Made by a program: the position numbers and the translations under genes
DNA from: Megascapheus bottae
Lineage: Eukaryota; Chordata; Mammalia; Rodentia; Geomyidae
NCBI GenBank assembly: GCA_024803745.1
Contig: JANJXV010000010.1
Coordinates: 27,890,525-27,954,524, forward strand
Length of the DNA: 64,000 nt
Direction of reading: 5' to 3'
Notes under the pieces: generated by a model
The model's database searches: none
What the model saw: the letters and a program-made list of their open reading frames with translations, nothing else
What the model was told of the DNA's origin: nothing
In this document: piece after piece, positions 12,584 through 24,753 of the stretch
Position numbering within the stretch: position 1 is the stretch's first letter
Layout: each line of letters starts with the position of its first letter

Positions 12584-12598
12584 GATCATCACCTTTTC
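12584..12598. repeat. left TSD of SINE
   Basis: GATCATCACCTTTTC is repeated exactly at 12812-12826. Read on the SINE strand it starts GAAAA, as L1 endonuclease targets do. Confidence 0.9.
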
Positions 12599-12811
12599 TT
12601 TTCTTTTCTTTTTCTTTTTTCTTTTTTCCAGTCCTGGGCTTAAGCTCAGGGCCTGAGCACTGTCCTTGGATTTTTCTCAAGGCTAGAGCTCTACCACTTG
12701 AGCCTCAGCACCACTTCTGGCTTTTTCTAAGTATGTGGTACCAAAGAATCAAATCCAGGTCTTTGTGCATGCTAGGCAAGCACTCTATCACTAGGCCAAA
12801 CTCCCGGCCCT
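12599..12811 (-). mobile_element. ID-like dimeric SINE (IDL-Geo type)
   Basis: Antisense copy with a C/T-rich tail on the left (the A-rich 3' tail), then the two-part body: one half reads GGCCTGAGCACTGTCC...CTACCACTTGAGCC and the other GGTACCAAAGAATCAAATCC...GCAAGCACTCTATCA. The right end (5' end of the SINE) has the tRNA-like promoter half. It is bounded by an exact 15-bp TSD (12584-12598 and 12812-12826). Confidence 0.9.
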
Positions 12812-12826
12812 GATCATCACCTTTTC
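12812..12826. repeat. right TSD of SINE
   Basis: Exact repeat of 12584-12598. The host L1 3' UTR continues directly after it. Confidence 0.9.
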
Positions 12827-13342
12827 AATAAAGATTTTTTAAAGAGGAATCTATATTTCTCTACTCCTGCTAACTACACCTACAACTGAACAATATTTGG
12901 TTAGATGCCAAGGAAGAGATTCAATTCTTTACCTAAATGCAGACAGATGAGCATGTAAAAATGAATGCATTGTACAGTCATTTGAGGTGTGTTTAATAGT
13001 ATTTGAGTGTCTCCTCAATTGACATGTTAAATGGAAACCCCTTTGTCCAACTATTTAAAGTTAGTTTTAAAAATACAGATATGTCTGCAAACTTCCTGAA
13101 GTAAAGTTGGCCTTTGTTGTATAGCAACCATTTTGACCTTTTTGAAACTTTTGACTTGTGATTTCTTGTGTAAAGATTCTCAAGGAAATTATGCTGCAGG
13201 TTCTATAAAAACTGTTTGCTAAATCAATCACATTCACAAATATGTGCAGTTTATTACTGGGCCGAGAAATGAGAGAATTCTGTGTTTCTTCTTTGCTTTC
13301 TGAAGGAGAGACCATGCTGATAGATTTGAGTACCTATAATAC

Positions 13343-13540
13343 TTTTTTTTTTTTTGCTAGTCCTCAGGGCTAAACTCAGGGCCTGAGCACTGTACTTGGA
13401 CTTACTCAATACAAGTACTCTGCCACTTGAGCTACAGCACCATTTCTGGCTTTCTCTTTGTAGGTGGTACGGTGGAATTGAACCCTGGTCTTCATACATG
13501 CTAGGCAAGCACTCTACCATTAGGCCAAACTCCTGGTCCC
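13343..13540 (-). mobile_element. ID-like dimeric SINE
   Basis: A T-run (13343-13355) is the antisense tail, followed by the same two-part body as at 12599. On the minus strand a pol III B box GGTTCAATTCC (plus-strand 13474-13484) is intact. No clean TSD was found. Confidence 0.9.
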
Positions 13541-14599
13541 TACTCTATGTTTTTTGCTGCTATGCCTCACATATGATGTGCATAAAGATTTCTTAGGGAA
13601 AAAAGGGTTAAAACTACAGATATGTGTCTGTTCCCACAAAAACTTACGCAGAGGCCTTCTTTCACGTTAAGTGTGTCAAAGTATTATATATTATATTTAG
13701 GAAAAATCTTGATTAAGGATAGAGGTAAGAAATACACTTCTGGGTTAAAGTTTGCTTTTTAACTTTTCTTGGTTCTTACAGGAAGCTATAGTAATAAAAG
13801 TAATTGAATGTACATTTATAATTTTGCTGATATTTAGTAGTTATGCAAGACTCTTCTACAAGTTAACAATAATAGATAATGACTCCAGTAATACTCTTGG
13901 TAAGGCAGCAATATTAAACATTTGAATCTTTGTTGTTCAGAGTTTGCTCTTTTAAGTTACCCTATTTTCTCTCCTTTGAATATTCAAAAATGCCCCAATG
14001 CAAAGGTATTCTTTTATCATTTAAAAGAACATAAAACAATTAAGAAAAAATCTTAACTAAAAATTAAATGTTAAGTAATCACCGATGATTATCTATTTCA
14101 AATCTTTATTTTTCCTTTGTTAAATATATTTTCAGGTGTGACATTCTAAACATTGTTTTTCTCATAAATAAACATTTTAATCACTAGCTGCATTCATAGC
14201 AGTTATCACTTTATTATATCCTGATAATTGTGGTTTTTAAAAGATCAAGAGAAGTATGTCCTTCGCTTAGACTTTATTGCTTAAGCACCACTCTCAAGTA
14301 CAAATGTTACCCATTCAATCATGTCTGCTAGTAATGTATTTCCTTTTTGTGATGAACTTGCAGCAGTCTCTTATTGCATACCTTGAGCAGAGGGACACAG
14401 GAATGCCTGTTTTTCATGGACTCTCATTGTAGAGAATGGATAGAAGTTTACCATTCATAAATTGCTTGATGTCTTACAGATAAATGAATATTTTCAGGTT
14501 TAACTCTGTTTCAGAAGCTAGACAGAATGCTGATAGCAAACAAAAAAGAAATGGTACATTATAATTCCCACATTTGCTTATAAAGAGACATGGTTGCCT
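13541..14599. other. unique AT-rich DNA
   Basis: No gene or clear repeat seen. Confidence 0.5.
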
Positions 14600-14880
14600 C
14601 CAAAATATTTTACTTATCCATAACTACTGCATGTAATGCTCTATTGTATACATAGCCTATTTTATTTATACAATCATGTGTTGATGGACACCTATCCTGT
14701 TTCCACATCTTGGCTATTTTGTATAGCAATGGAAAAAAGTATGGACATCAACATTTCTGTTTTGTATGCTTATTTTGCTTCATTCAAACTTATACTTAGA
14801 AGCATGGTAACTGGAATGCTGGGTGTTTGGTAGTTTACTTTCTAAACTTTTCAGGACTAAATTATACAATTTCCCATAAT
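14600..14880 (-). mobile_element. ancient L1 ORF2 fragment
   Basis: TGATGGACACCTATCCTGTT, TCCACATCTTGGCTATTTTG and ATGGTAACTGGAATGCTGGG follow the ORF2 3' region of the younger copies (GAGGGACATCTAGGTTGGTT, ATATCTTTGCTATGG, AATGGAATTGCTGGG) in order and orientation. It is heavily mutated. Confidence 0.65.
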
Positions 14881-15464
14881 TACTATGACTATAGACATTT
14901 TCTTCATCAGGTTAGACATGTTTCTATTCCTCTACTTCATTAAAAGTACATTTCCAATGTCAAAGATAGACAAAGATACAATGCTTTATATGGTAAATAG
15001 GGTAAAAGAGGCATTACTTTGAATATTGTTAGATGGTTAGCTACTATGCCTGTGATAGAGGCATAAACCAGTATTAATGGTATTAAGTTAGCTTTATTGA
15101 ATGTATTATTAAGTAAAACTATATAGTATATATAATTAGCAATAGCACATTTATATTTTAGCTTTTACCATTAATAAATATAATATTTATTGGGTTACTG
15201 TCATATGCTACAATTTATGATAGTCATACTCATAAATGAAGTCCTTTATTTATGTATTTATCCTAGGAGTACTGGGAACAATGTTATGTCTGAGGAAAGT
15301 CACATGTGGAGTCTCCAACTTAAATACATACAGTTAAAGAATGATAAATATAAAAGGCAAGATTAAAGCTCAACTTGAATTCTATGTTCTTAACAACCCA
15401 AAACTACCACACTGAAGTTAGGAAGTCTTAGTTTTCCACAATGCAATCTTCATTTCCTTTTTTT
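14881..15464. other. unique AT-rich DNA
   Basis: Nothing recognisable beyond AT-rich simple sequence near 15100-15190. Confidence 0.5.
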
Positions 15465-15780
15465 TTATTTGTTTTGTTTTTGTTTGCTTTCAGATTTTAA
15501 TTTATTTTACTTTTTATCGTAAAGGTAATGTACAGAGGGGTTACAGTGCCATAAGTAAGGTAATGAGTACATTTCCTTTCAAACGTTGTTACTCCTCCTT
15601 CATTTTTTGCTACTTTCCTGTCCCCTCACTTCCTTTGCCCCTCCAAAGTTCATTCTCAACTAGTTTTTAGTGAGTATCACTTTTGCATTGGCTCACGTTT
15701 TGTCTCCTCAGCAAATCAGATAAAAAAATCATATATATATATATATGACAAAGGATACAGAAATCAAAACCAGTCATTGA
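15465..15780 (-). mobile_element. L1 3' UTR, older subfamily
   Basis: T-rich start, then GGTAATGTACAGAGGGGTTA and a TCCTGTCCCCTCACTTCC pyrimidine stretch. The same pattern occurs at 19930. A short (AT)n lies at about 15731-15747. Confidence 0.7.
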
Positions 15781-18699
15781 AATTTTTGATAACATATAGC
15801 CAATAGTGGCTCAGTTCTATGTTTTGTTCTGTATGAGTGTTTGATACTTTTAAAGTAATTACTGAATGTGGAGAAATAACCCAGTAGAAAGCGTTCTGAG
15901 ATCTGGAGCCATCACATATGTACATACTTCGTAGCGCTAGAAAAGTAAGCCTAGGTGAAAATTTGAGGACACAGCCCTGGGAGTAGCACATGAGGTCACT
16001 GTTGAAGCTTCCTTTTCTAACCATTGGGAAGAGTTAATTATAGAGCAAGGTTGTTTCCTCAGCCTACTGACTCCTGAAAGAAAACCTGGCAAGGCTCTCT
16101 TCCAGTGAGCAGCCAGGGATCCAGCCATTGTCTGGCACAGTGAACCCAGCTTTCTGCTCACTGAAATGTTGGATTGTATTATCTGGGATTTCTTCCAGCA
16201 TGGATCCATCAGAGAAGATTGCCTAGTCCCATTAGGTTTGACTCACTGGGGTAAGACTGCAGGTTTTCTACTTCTGAAATTCAACCTGCAGCAAATCAGC
16301 TCCAGTTATGGACTTAACTTAGAAGCTTGTTATTCTTCATCCCATTCTCTGTTCTCAGCACCTCCAGAGTGAAATGCCGTAAGAAACATTCTTATGCTTC
16401 TAATTTCCTGATCTTTATAAAGATTAGATATGTTATATGAGCGGATTTAGTCACAGTCCATTCAAAATATGCCTATTCCTAATGGGCTGAGCTTCAGTCC
16501 TAAGAAAACCCTTACAATCTTAAAAGATCAGGGGACTTCACATTGTATTCCTAAAATCATACTTCAATGTAGTTTTTTAACAGTTTTAAGTGAAGGGATT
16601 CGTAAATACACTTGTGTACAAAAGTGAACAACATCCATAGAAATCTTCATTAAAGAGAATAGCAAATTTGAAAAATGCATTGTAGTAGTTAATAGCAGTA
16701 ATAATTATTGCTGATGTCATACATTTGTTATCGTATACAACTAGGACCTATAAACACATTTTTAAAATAAATTTTCACAAGTTCTCTAGAAGAAAATAGC
16801 TTATGTTGAATTTGAACTAGAGTGTAAGAGATTAAGTTAATCCTATTATGTTTCCTGACACAGTTATGACTGACTTATAATCATGAGTTTCTGTTTTGCA
16901 TTATGCCTAGGTTTTGAATATGTTCTTCTTTTAACTCTCTGTATATGTTAACACTTACAGTTTTAATAGATGTATTTACCAGGGCAGGCACATATATATA
17001 TATATATATATATCTTTTCCATATGCATATGTATGTGTGGACTTATATTTATGTTTATATGTGTGTGTGTGTGTGCGTGTGTGTGGTGACAACAAATCAT
17101 ATGCACTGTGTGTCTCTTGTTTAGAAACTCAGCTGAAATCTGGTAATTTACCACTGGATTTGTGAACATCCAGATCACTCAGAATCTTTACAAGCTGAAG
17201 TTTAAGGTAATGATAATGAGTATAATCTGATTTAAAAGTATGTGATAGGATGATAGAAGAAGGAATTTCCTCTAAGTAGCAGTTTACTTGTTTATTAATC
17301 ACTATGCAGTTGTGGTAATGGGAATCTTGTTAACAGTGGCATCCAGTATTAGGAAATACATGCTAATTATATATCATCCCCAAATTCCTTTCACAAGCAG
17401 GATACTGAACAAACTCCTTGAATACTATGTTATTGTTGATTATGAACAGTATTTTATTTAGTGCTTGAAAATTCATGACCTTCTAAGAATTTGGCAAATG
17501 TTTTCCTTTCCCAAGGAACAGGGTATTTACTTTAGTTCTCTCTTGAGTTTTGAATTATCTATTCTTTTTTCTTTTTTTTCAGAGAAAATTGAACAATGGA
17601 TGGAATTTAAGTCCAGTGCTTATAAAGTAATTTTTTGGATCCTTCCTGAGATTTCCTCATTGTCTTTTGCTAGACTATAGCACTTATGAAATTCTTCTAA
17701 TTTCTAGAGTGCGTAACTATAGATTCTAGCGTTAGGTCAGAATCCTTTGTTTATGTATTAAATCAGTAGTATTTGAGGATTTGTAATTTCTTCATATAGC
17801 TCTTTAAAAAATCGTTTTTTCACAGAACTTTCTTTCATATTACCTTCATTCCTTCCTCTTTTCCAAATAATTTTTAGAGCAATGGCACGTATGTGTACTT
17901 TTATATGTGTTTGTGTGTAGCAGGCATTGTTATCTCCTGCTCATCCTGCTTAGAATTTGATGCTTCAACATTTCCCCTTTTGGAGAAAAGCCTAAAATGT
18001 TCCCAAAATTTCCCTAACATTCTCAGTATTCAATGATTGTGTTTTTATGTGGTTTAACATAGTTGGTAGGATACCCAAGAGATGAAATAATTTGGAAGAA
18101 AATTTCCCAAGCAATTCTTCTTCTGTACAAGTTATTTTTCTTGTGAGACAGAGGCTAAAATAATTCATCATCTCCATGTTAGAGGCTATCACATAATATT
18201 CTTCTCTTTATAGTTTCTTTTCATCCTCTTTCACTGTGGATTGAATATTGTGGCATGCATTCTCCACACTTTATTTTGTATATTATCATTGTTCCCACGA
18301 TATAAAATTTTCCAACAATGTACACATGTACAGTTCCTTTTCCTAAGTGAAACATAGAAGATAAAACACTTCTCGCATCATGTTGTGCCTTACTACAACT
18401 TCACATTTTATGCAAAACTGCTCATGTCCTCAAGCCTCTAAATTCATGCATTGCTCATCCTCCAATGAGATTTAGCATTGTTCACATTCCACTGAAGCTC
18501 ATATTGTCATTTGACCTAATCTAGCTGTCCAGTTTTTGGGTCTTGACTTATGTAACATACCAAAAAATATTTAGTATGATTCCTAATCACATCTCTAAAG
18601 TTGGAATCATGTTTTCTTTTTGGATGGTCTTATTTTTATATGCTCACCCACTTGTCATTTACTCTCTTTTACTAAAGTGTTACATAAAACTTTAAAAAA
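15781..18699. other. unique DNA with small microsatellites
   Basis: No supported gene. The part at about 15950-16370 is less AT-rich and free of recognisable repeats. A (TA)n (16992-17013) and a (GT)n (17061-17085) lie inside. Confidence 0.45.
16992..17085. repeat. (TA)n and (GT)n microsatellites
   Basis: (AT)11 at 16992-17013 and an interrupted (GT)12 at 17061-17085, separated by TATG/CATA-rich sequence. Confidence 0.9.
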
Positions 18700-19140
18700 T
18701 ATTTTTAAAATATGAGATCACAAGAGCTCAAAAGCTATGTACATATGGCCATATAGGATGAGGCTAAGAGAATTGAACTCCAGGATATGAAAACAAAAAG
18801 TTTATCTTTTTGATTGTTGTTTGTAATGCACTATGTGAAGTTATTTCTTTCCACTTATTTCCCCTTGTGGTTTATTTCAAGTTGTTACTATATCTGACTT
18901 TGTTGGTACCTGGTATATTATATGTATATATATATATATATATGTTTATTTGTGCATTTGAAATAGGGAAGGGACAGGAATAACAAGATGACTGGGAATA
19001 TGGGAGGGAGTTGAAGAAAAATAGGGGAAGGGGTAACAATATTCAAGAATTAATGTATCCATTACATCAGTGTGCAAGAAGTAATGATGAATGGAATTTT
19101 AAAAGCTCTACACCTCACCCCAACAATAAATTTTTTTAAT
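18700..19140 (+). mobile_element. L1 3' UTR, sense
   Basis: Blocks match in order the 3' UTR of the sense L1 at 51741-52890: CATATAGGATGAGGCTAAG, the TATCTGACTTTGTTGGTACC block, GTTTATTTGTGCATTTGAAA, the GATGACTGGGAATATGGGAG block and an AATAAA near the end (about 19125). A (TA)n sits at 18925-18943. Confidence 0.8.
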
Positions 19141-19929
19141 GAGATGAATTATTTATTCCAAAGGTTTTCATTGTGGTATTTATTCCTAAAATGTTGGAAT
19201 TATTCCAGTATAAATCCAAAGGATTTCATAGTTAACTGGTATACAAGAATTCTCTTGGCATTTTCATTTACTTCATGCTTGAAATAGTATCCACAGGTCA
19301 ATAATTCTGAAATGCCTGTCTTTTGCTCTAGTCATCCTCCTGTACTCTCCACCTGGATACCCAACTGCTCATTCCACATCTATACATGTCTAACTAGTAA
19401 GAGTCTCTAGTTTAATGTTGACCTTCTGCCCTCCCAGTAAGCCCAACAAATGTGCTCAATTTACAATTCTTTCCATCTCATTTAAGGCAGACTTTCGCCT
19501 TGTCGATTCTCAGACCCAACCCCTTAGCATCTACTCCAACTCCTGTGGTTTTCCCATCAGTGACTAATGCCTCATGTAATCTCACCAAGCATATTGAGAA
19601 AATCACCATTTTTTCATATTTTCCCACAAAACCATTGTAGTATAAATAATGCTTGCCTGATGATGAATTATTGCAATGAAATAAATGAAGTCTGTCTTCC
19701 CTCTTCTCACTTCAGAAGTCAAATTTATCTTTAATACAAGTAGAAGTTTATATGGCATGCTTAAATATTCGTTTATGTATCTCCTTTATTCTTAGTCATA
19801 GAGTCCTCTGAAATCTATAGGATCTTGCATGCCTCAGGCCTCAGTTACTTTCACTGCATTTCTTTACTTGTCTAGTAAAAACTCAAATTTCCTTCCCACT
19901 CCTTGAAGACACCTGGATAATCTAACTTT
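19141..19929. other. unique DNA
   Basis: No gene or clear repeat seen. The longest frames are short and featureless. Confidence 0.5.
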
Positions 19930-20568
19930 CTAAATTTAATTTTATTGTCAAGGTGATATACAGAGGGGTTACAGTTACATATGTAAGCTAGTGAGTACAT
20001 TTTTTGTCAAATATCATTACTGCCTCTCTCATTTTTCTCCCTTTCCCTCCCCTCCACTCCCTCAAGTTGTAAAATTTATGTCCAACATATTTTCTTGTGA
20101 ATATTGCTGTTCAGTTGGTTTGCCTTTTGCCTTTTGTTTCACAATTTTGTTGTTTCTCTTCTCTTCCCCAATTCAGATGAACATATATATATATATACAC
20201 ACATATATGCATATATACATATATATACACATACATACACACATACATATAAACATATATGACACAGGGTACCAAAAGCAAATACAGTAACAATAGGAGA
20301 TGAACCATAGAAGGAAAAAAAGGAAGAAAAAAGAAATAACTTCACAGAGTACATTCAAAACAACTAAGAAAAACCTCTTATTTCCATGTCTTGGAGTTCA
20401 TTTTGCTTAGTGTCATCTTATATGGTCATATGTACATACTGAGTAATTGTAGATAATCTCTTTTCAATACTAGAACATGGTTTCCTCAGAGAATCATACA
20501 GCTAATGACCAGTTACTCAATTAGAGTGTTTGTTTGGATTTTACCTTTTCATTGACATTGACTCTGAT
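19930..20568 (-). mobile_element. L1 3' UTR, older subfamily, with AT/AC microsatellite
   Basis: TTTTATTGTCAAGGTGATAT, then ACAGAGGGGTTACAG and a CCCTTTCCCTCCCCTCCACT stretch match the copy at 15465. ATATAC/ACATAC simple repeats fill about 20177-20263. Similarity continues to TTGGAGTTCATTTTGC and fades near 20500. Confidence 0.7.
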
Positions 20569-20684
20569 CTCCTGACTTCTCTTAGAAGATGCTATTACAA
20601 TTACCTGAATTCTTTTTTTTTCCTCCTCCTGACTTCTATTAGAGGATGCTATTGCACTTACTGAATTCTTTCTTTTTTTTTCCT
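20569..20684. repeat. 57-bp tandem duplication
   Basis: The unit starting CTCCTGACTTCTCTTAGAAG (20569) recurs from 20626 with a few changes. Both copies end in a T-run followed by CCT. A weaker trace may follow at about 20695-20735. Confidence 0.8.
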
Positions 20685-20737
20685 ACGTGCAATTTCTAGT
20701 AGACTAAATAAAGTTCCTATTGCAATATTTCTTTCCA

Positions 20738-22677
20738 TGGTGGTTAAATGAGTTTGCACTCCCACCAACAGTGTAGTAGTGATCCCTCCTGGCCACATCC
20801 CTTCCAGCATCTGTTATTATTCGTTTTCCTGATCCTGGCCATTCTAACTGGAGTGAGGTGGAATCTTAGAGTTGTTTTGATTTGCATTTCTTTTATGACC
20901 AGAGATGTTGAGCATTTATTCATGTGTCTATAGGCCATTTTTGTTTCTTCTTCAGAGAAGACTCTCTGTAAGTCTTTGGCCCATTTTTTAATGGGATGAT
21001 TGTTATTTTGGACATTAGTTTTGGAGTGATTCAATTTTTTGAGCTGTATGATTAGTGAAGATCATCTCCCAGTCTGTAGGCTTCCTAATTAATTTACTAG
21101 CTATGTCCTTTGCCATACAAAAGCTCTGCAGTTTAATGCAGTCCCACGTATCCAGCCTTTCTCTGATTCATTGTGATTCTTGGTCCTTATTAAGAAAGTT
21201 TTGACCTGTGCCAAGGAGGCCTAATGTATCTCCTATTCCTTCTTGTAAAGTTTTCAGTGTGTCAGCTTTTACCTCCAGGTCTTTGATCCATTTGGAGTTA
21301 ATTCTAGTACAGGGTGACAAAAAGGATCCAACTTTAGTTTTCTGCAGGTGCTTAACCAATTCTGACAGCACAACTTGTTGAAGAGGCTATATTTCTTCCA
21401 TTTTTTTGGCTCCCTTGTCAAAGATTAGGTGGCCATAGGTCTGTGGTTTAATATCTGGGTCCTCAGTTCTATTCCATTGGTCTTCAGGCCTGTTCTTGTG
21501 CCAGTACCAAGCTGTTTTGATAATTATAGCTCTGTAATAGAGTCTAAAGTTTGGTATTGAAATTCCTCCAGCGCTGTTCTTTCTGCTAACAAGTGTTTTT
21601 GCTATACGGGGTCTTTTATTATTTCATATGAAATTTTGAATTGCCTCTTCTATTTCTTTAAAGAATGATATTGGGATATTGATAGGTATTGCATTGAATT
21701 TGTAGATAGCCCTTGGCAAGATTGTCATTTGCACGATGATGATTCTTCCAATCCAGAAGCATTGGAGGTTTTTCCATTTCCTTAGTTCTGCTTTAATTTC
21801 CTTTTTCAATGTTTAAAGTTTTCATCAAAAAGGTCCTTTACATTCTCAGTTAAGGTAGTTCCTAAGCACTTAATTTTCTTTGAGCCTATTGCGAAAGGAG
21901 TTGCTTTCCTAATTATTGCCTCGTTCCTCTCACTGTTGGCATAGAGGATGGCAGTTGATTTTTGAGGGTTAATTTTATAGTCTGTTACCCTTCCAAAGTT
22001 TTGAGTCAGCTCAAGGAGCTTGGGAGTAGAGTCTATAGGATTCTTTAAATACAGAATCATGTCATCTGCAAAGAGGGATAGTTTTACTTCCTCTTTCCCT
22101 ACTTGGATCCCCTTTAGGCTTGCTTCTTGCCTTATTGCATTGGCTAGGAATTCTAAAACTATGTTAAAGAGAAGTAGAGATAGTGGGCATCCTTGTCTCA
22201 TTCCTGATTTTAGAGGGAATGGCTTTACATTTTCACCATCAAGTAGCTGTGGGTTTGTCATAAACAGCCTTTATTATATTGAGGAATATTCCATGCATTC
22301 CTAGTTTCTCCAGAGCTTTTAACATAAAGGGGTGTTGTATCTTGTCAAATGCCTTTTATGCATCTATTGAGACAATCATGTGATTTTTGTACTTGCTCCT
22401 GTTGATGTGTTGAATTATATTAATTGATTTGCATATGTTGTACCAGCTTTGCCTCCCTGTGATGAATCCTGTTTGATCATAGTGTATAATTATTTTGATA
22501 TGTTGTTGTAGCCTGTTGGCCAGTATTTTGTTGATAAGTTTTGCATCAATGTTCATCAAAGAAAAGGGTCTGTAGTTCTCTTTCTTTGATGAATCTCTGT
22601 CTGGTTTGAGGATGAGGGTTATACTGGCTTCATAGAATGAGTTTGGTAAAGAACCTTCATTTTCAATTTTGTTGGCC
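20738..22677 (-). mobile_element. 3' part of a 5'-inverted L1 (ORF2 RT to C-terminus)
   Basis: Antisense ORF2 from the region ending [16 protein letters not shown] down to the Cys motif, including FADDMILYL (the reverse transcriptase catalytic motif) in a 151-codon frame at 22261-21806. Several frameshifts and stops break it. It lacks the last part of ORF2 and the 3' UTR, so the left end is a later deletion or is hidden by the duplicated sequence at 20569-20684. Confidence 0.85.
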
Positions 22678-24547
22678 CATCTAGATACGAGAAGCTTTTA
22701 GAACCCCAAACAGACCTGACCAGAAAAGAACATCCCATCGCCACATTATAATCTGAACTGGATCAATAGAGACCAAAGAAAGGATCCTAAAGGCAGCCAG
22801 GGAGAAGGGATCAATCACCTATAAAGGCAAACCAATCAGAATAACCCCAGATTTTTCAGCAGAGACCATGCAAGCAAGAAGTGACTAAAAGCCTATATGT
22901 CATTCCCTTAAGTCAAATAACTACCAACCAAGAATACTGTACCCAGCTAAGCTCTCATTCATAACTGAGGGAACAATAAAAACATTCCATTCCAGGGAAA
23001 CCAAACCAACATTACAGAAAATTCTCAAAGATGTTCTACACATAGAAAACCAACATAAGTGCAAAACAGAGAAAGAAATGGCACCTAAATATCATACCAT
23101 CCAAGTACCACAAGAACTGTCAAGACACAGGCCCTAATGAAAGCTTTTAAAAATGGTGGGAACTAATAAATATCTCTCAGTCCTAACTCTCAATATCAAT
23201 GGACTTAACTCTCCAATTAAACAGCATAGTCTGTCTAGTTGGATCAAAAAACAAAATCCATTGTTCTGCTGTCTCCAAGAAACACATCTTACCCTAAAAA
23301 ACAAACATTTTTTGAAAGTGAGAGGTTAGAATAACTATCAAGCTAATGGCCCCCATAAGCAGGCTGGAGTTGCCATGCTCATATCAGATAAAATAGACTT
23401 CAAACTAAAATTAGTTAGAAAAAGACAATGAAGTTTACTACATACTACTAAAAGGATTTTTCCTCCAGGAAGACATAACAATCCTAAATATCTACACACC
23501 CAGTCCCGGAGCGCCGAACTTCATCAAGCAAACTTTACTTTCACTGAAATCATACATAGATCAAAACACACTGATTGTTGGTGACTTTAACACACCACTT
23601 TCACCTACGGGCAGATCAACAAGGCAAAAACTCAACAGAGAAACCTTAGAATTGAACAACTGTATAGACCAACTAGATTTAACAGACATCTGCAGACTAT
23701 TCCACCCAGTAACAACACAATATTCATTTTTTTTAGCAGCACATGGAACATTTTCCAAAATAGACCACATCTTAGGCCATATAGCAAACCTGGACAGATT
23801 CAGAAACACTGAAATTATTCCCTGCATGTTCTCAGACCACAAAGGTATCAAATTGGAACTGAACACACATCTCCACCAATGAAAACCCTGTAATTCATGG
23901 AGATTGAACAACACATTGTTGAATCACCAATGGGTCATTGAAGAGATTAGAACAGAAATCCCACATTTTATGAAATTTAATAATAAGGAGCACACAAAAC
24001 ACCAGCTCCTTTGGGACACGGCAAAGTTAGTACTCAGTGGAAAATTTATGGCTCTGAGTGCCTACAATAACAAATTGGGAAAATCGCAAACCAACAAGTT
24101 AATGTGTCACCTTAAGCTCCTGGAAAAAGAGCAGCAAACAAACCCTGATCCCAGTAGAAGGAAGCAAATTATTAAAATCAAAGCAGAATTAAATGCATGG
24201 GAATAAAAAGAAACTATAGAAAGAATCAACAAAACAAGGAGTTGGTTCTTTGAAACTATTAACAAAATTGACAAACCCTTAGCAAATTTTACCAAAAAAT
24301 GAAGAGAGCATACCGAAATAAAATCACAGATGAAAATGGTAATATCACAACAGAAATTACCAAGATCCAGAGTATGATGAGGGAATACTTCTCAAATCTT
24401 TATGCCAACAAATTTGAGAATCTAGAAGAAATAGATGAATTCCTAGCCAATATTGACATACCCACACTGAACCAAGAAGAACTAACTCAACTAAACAGGC
24501 CTATTTCAAGCACTGAAATAGCAATGGCAATAAGAGACCTTTCACTT

Positions 24548-24562
24548 AAAAAAAGCCCAGGG
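24548..24562. repeat. left TSD of SINE in L1
   Basis: AAAAAAAGCCCAGGG is repeated at 24754-24768, next to the A-run of the SINE. The right copy continues the L1 codons for [11 protein letters not shown]. Confidence 0.9.
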
Positions 24563-24753
24563 GAGGCTGGGAGTTTTGCCTAGTGGTAAGAATGCTTGCC
24601 TAGCATGCATGAAGACCAGGGTTCGATTCCTCAGCACTCCACATACATAGAAAAAGCCAGAAGTGGTGCTGTGGCTCGAGTGGTAGAGTGCTAGCCTTCA
24701 GAAAGCCCAAGGACAACACTCAGGCCCTGAGCTCAAGCCACAGGACTGGCAAA
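24563..24753 (+). mobile_element. ID-like dimeric SINE nested in L1
   Basis: Complete sense copy. The tRNA-like half has an A-box-like TTGCCTAGTGGTAA (24577-24590) and a B box GGTTCGATTCC (24620-24630). The second half reads GAAGTGGTGCTGTGGCTCGA...GTGCTAGCC...GGCCCTGAGCTCAAGCC, then CAGGACTGGC and an A-run. It sits in the KKSPGPDG codons of the L1 ORF2 and is flanked by a 15-bp TSD. Confidence 0.95.

Larger units (their letters stand above)
12236..12843 (+). mobile_element. 3' part of the same old L1, interrupted by a SINE
   Basis: The plus strand begins with the last ORF2 codons (GGAAATGGAAAGACTTGGGA, then the GTAAGCCAGATCCAA block seen also at 52390) and runs through a 3' UTR to an A/T-rich tail at about 12827-12843. 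A SINE sits at 12599-12811. Imperfect flanks (12024-12041 and 12845-12862, three differences by eye) look like an aged TSD. Confidence 0.65.
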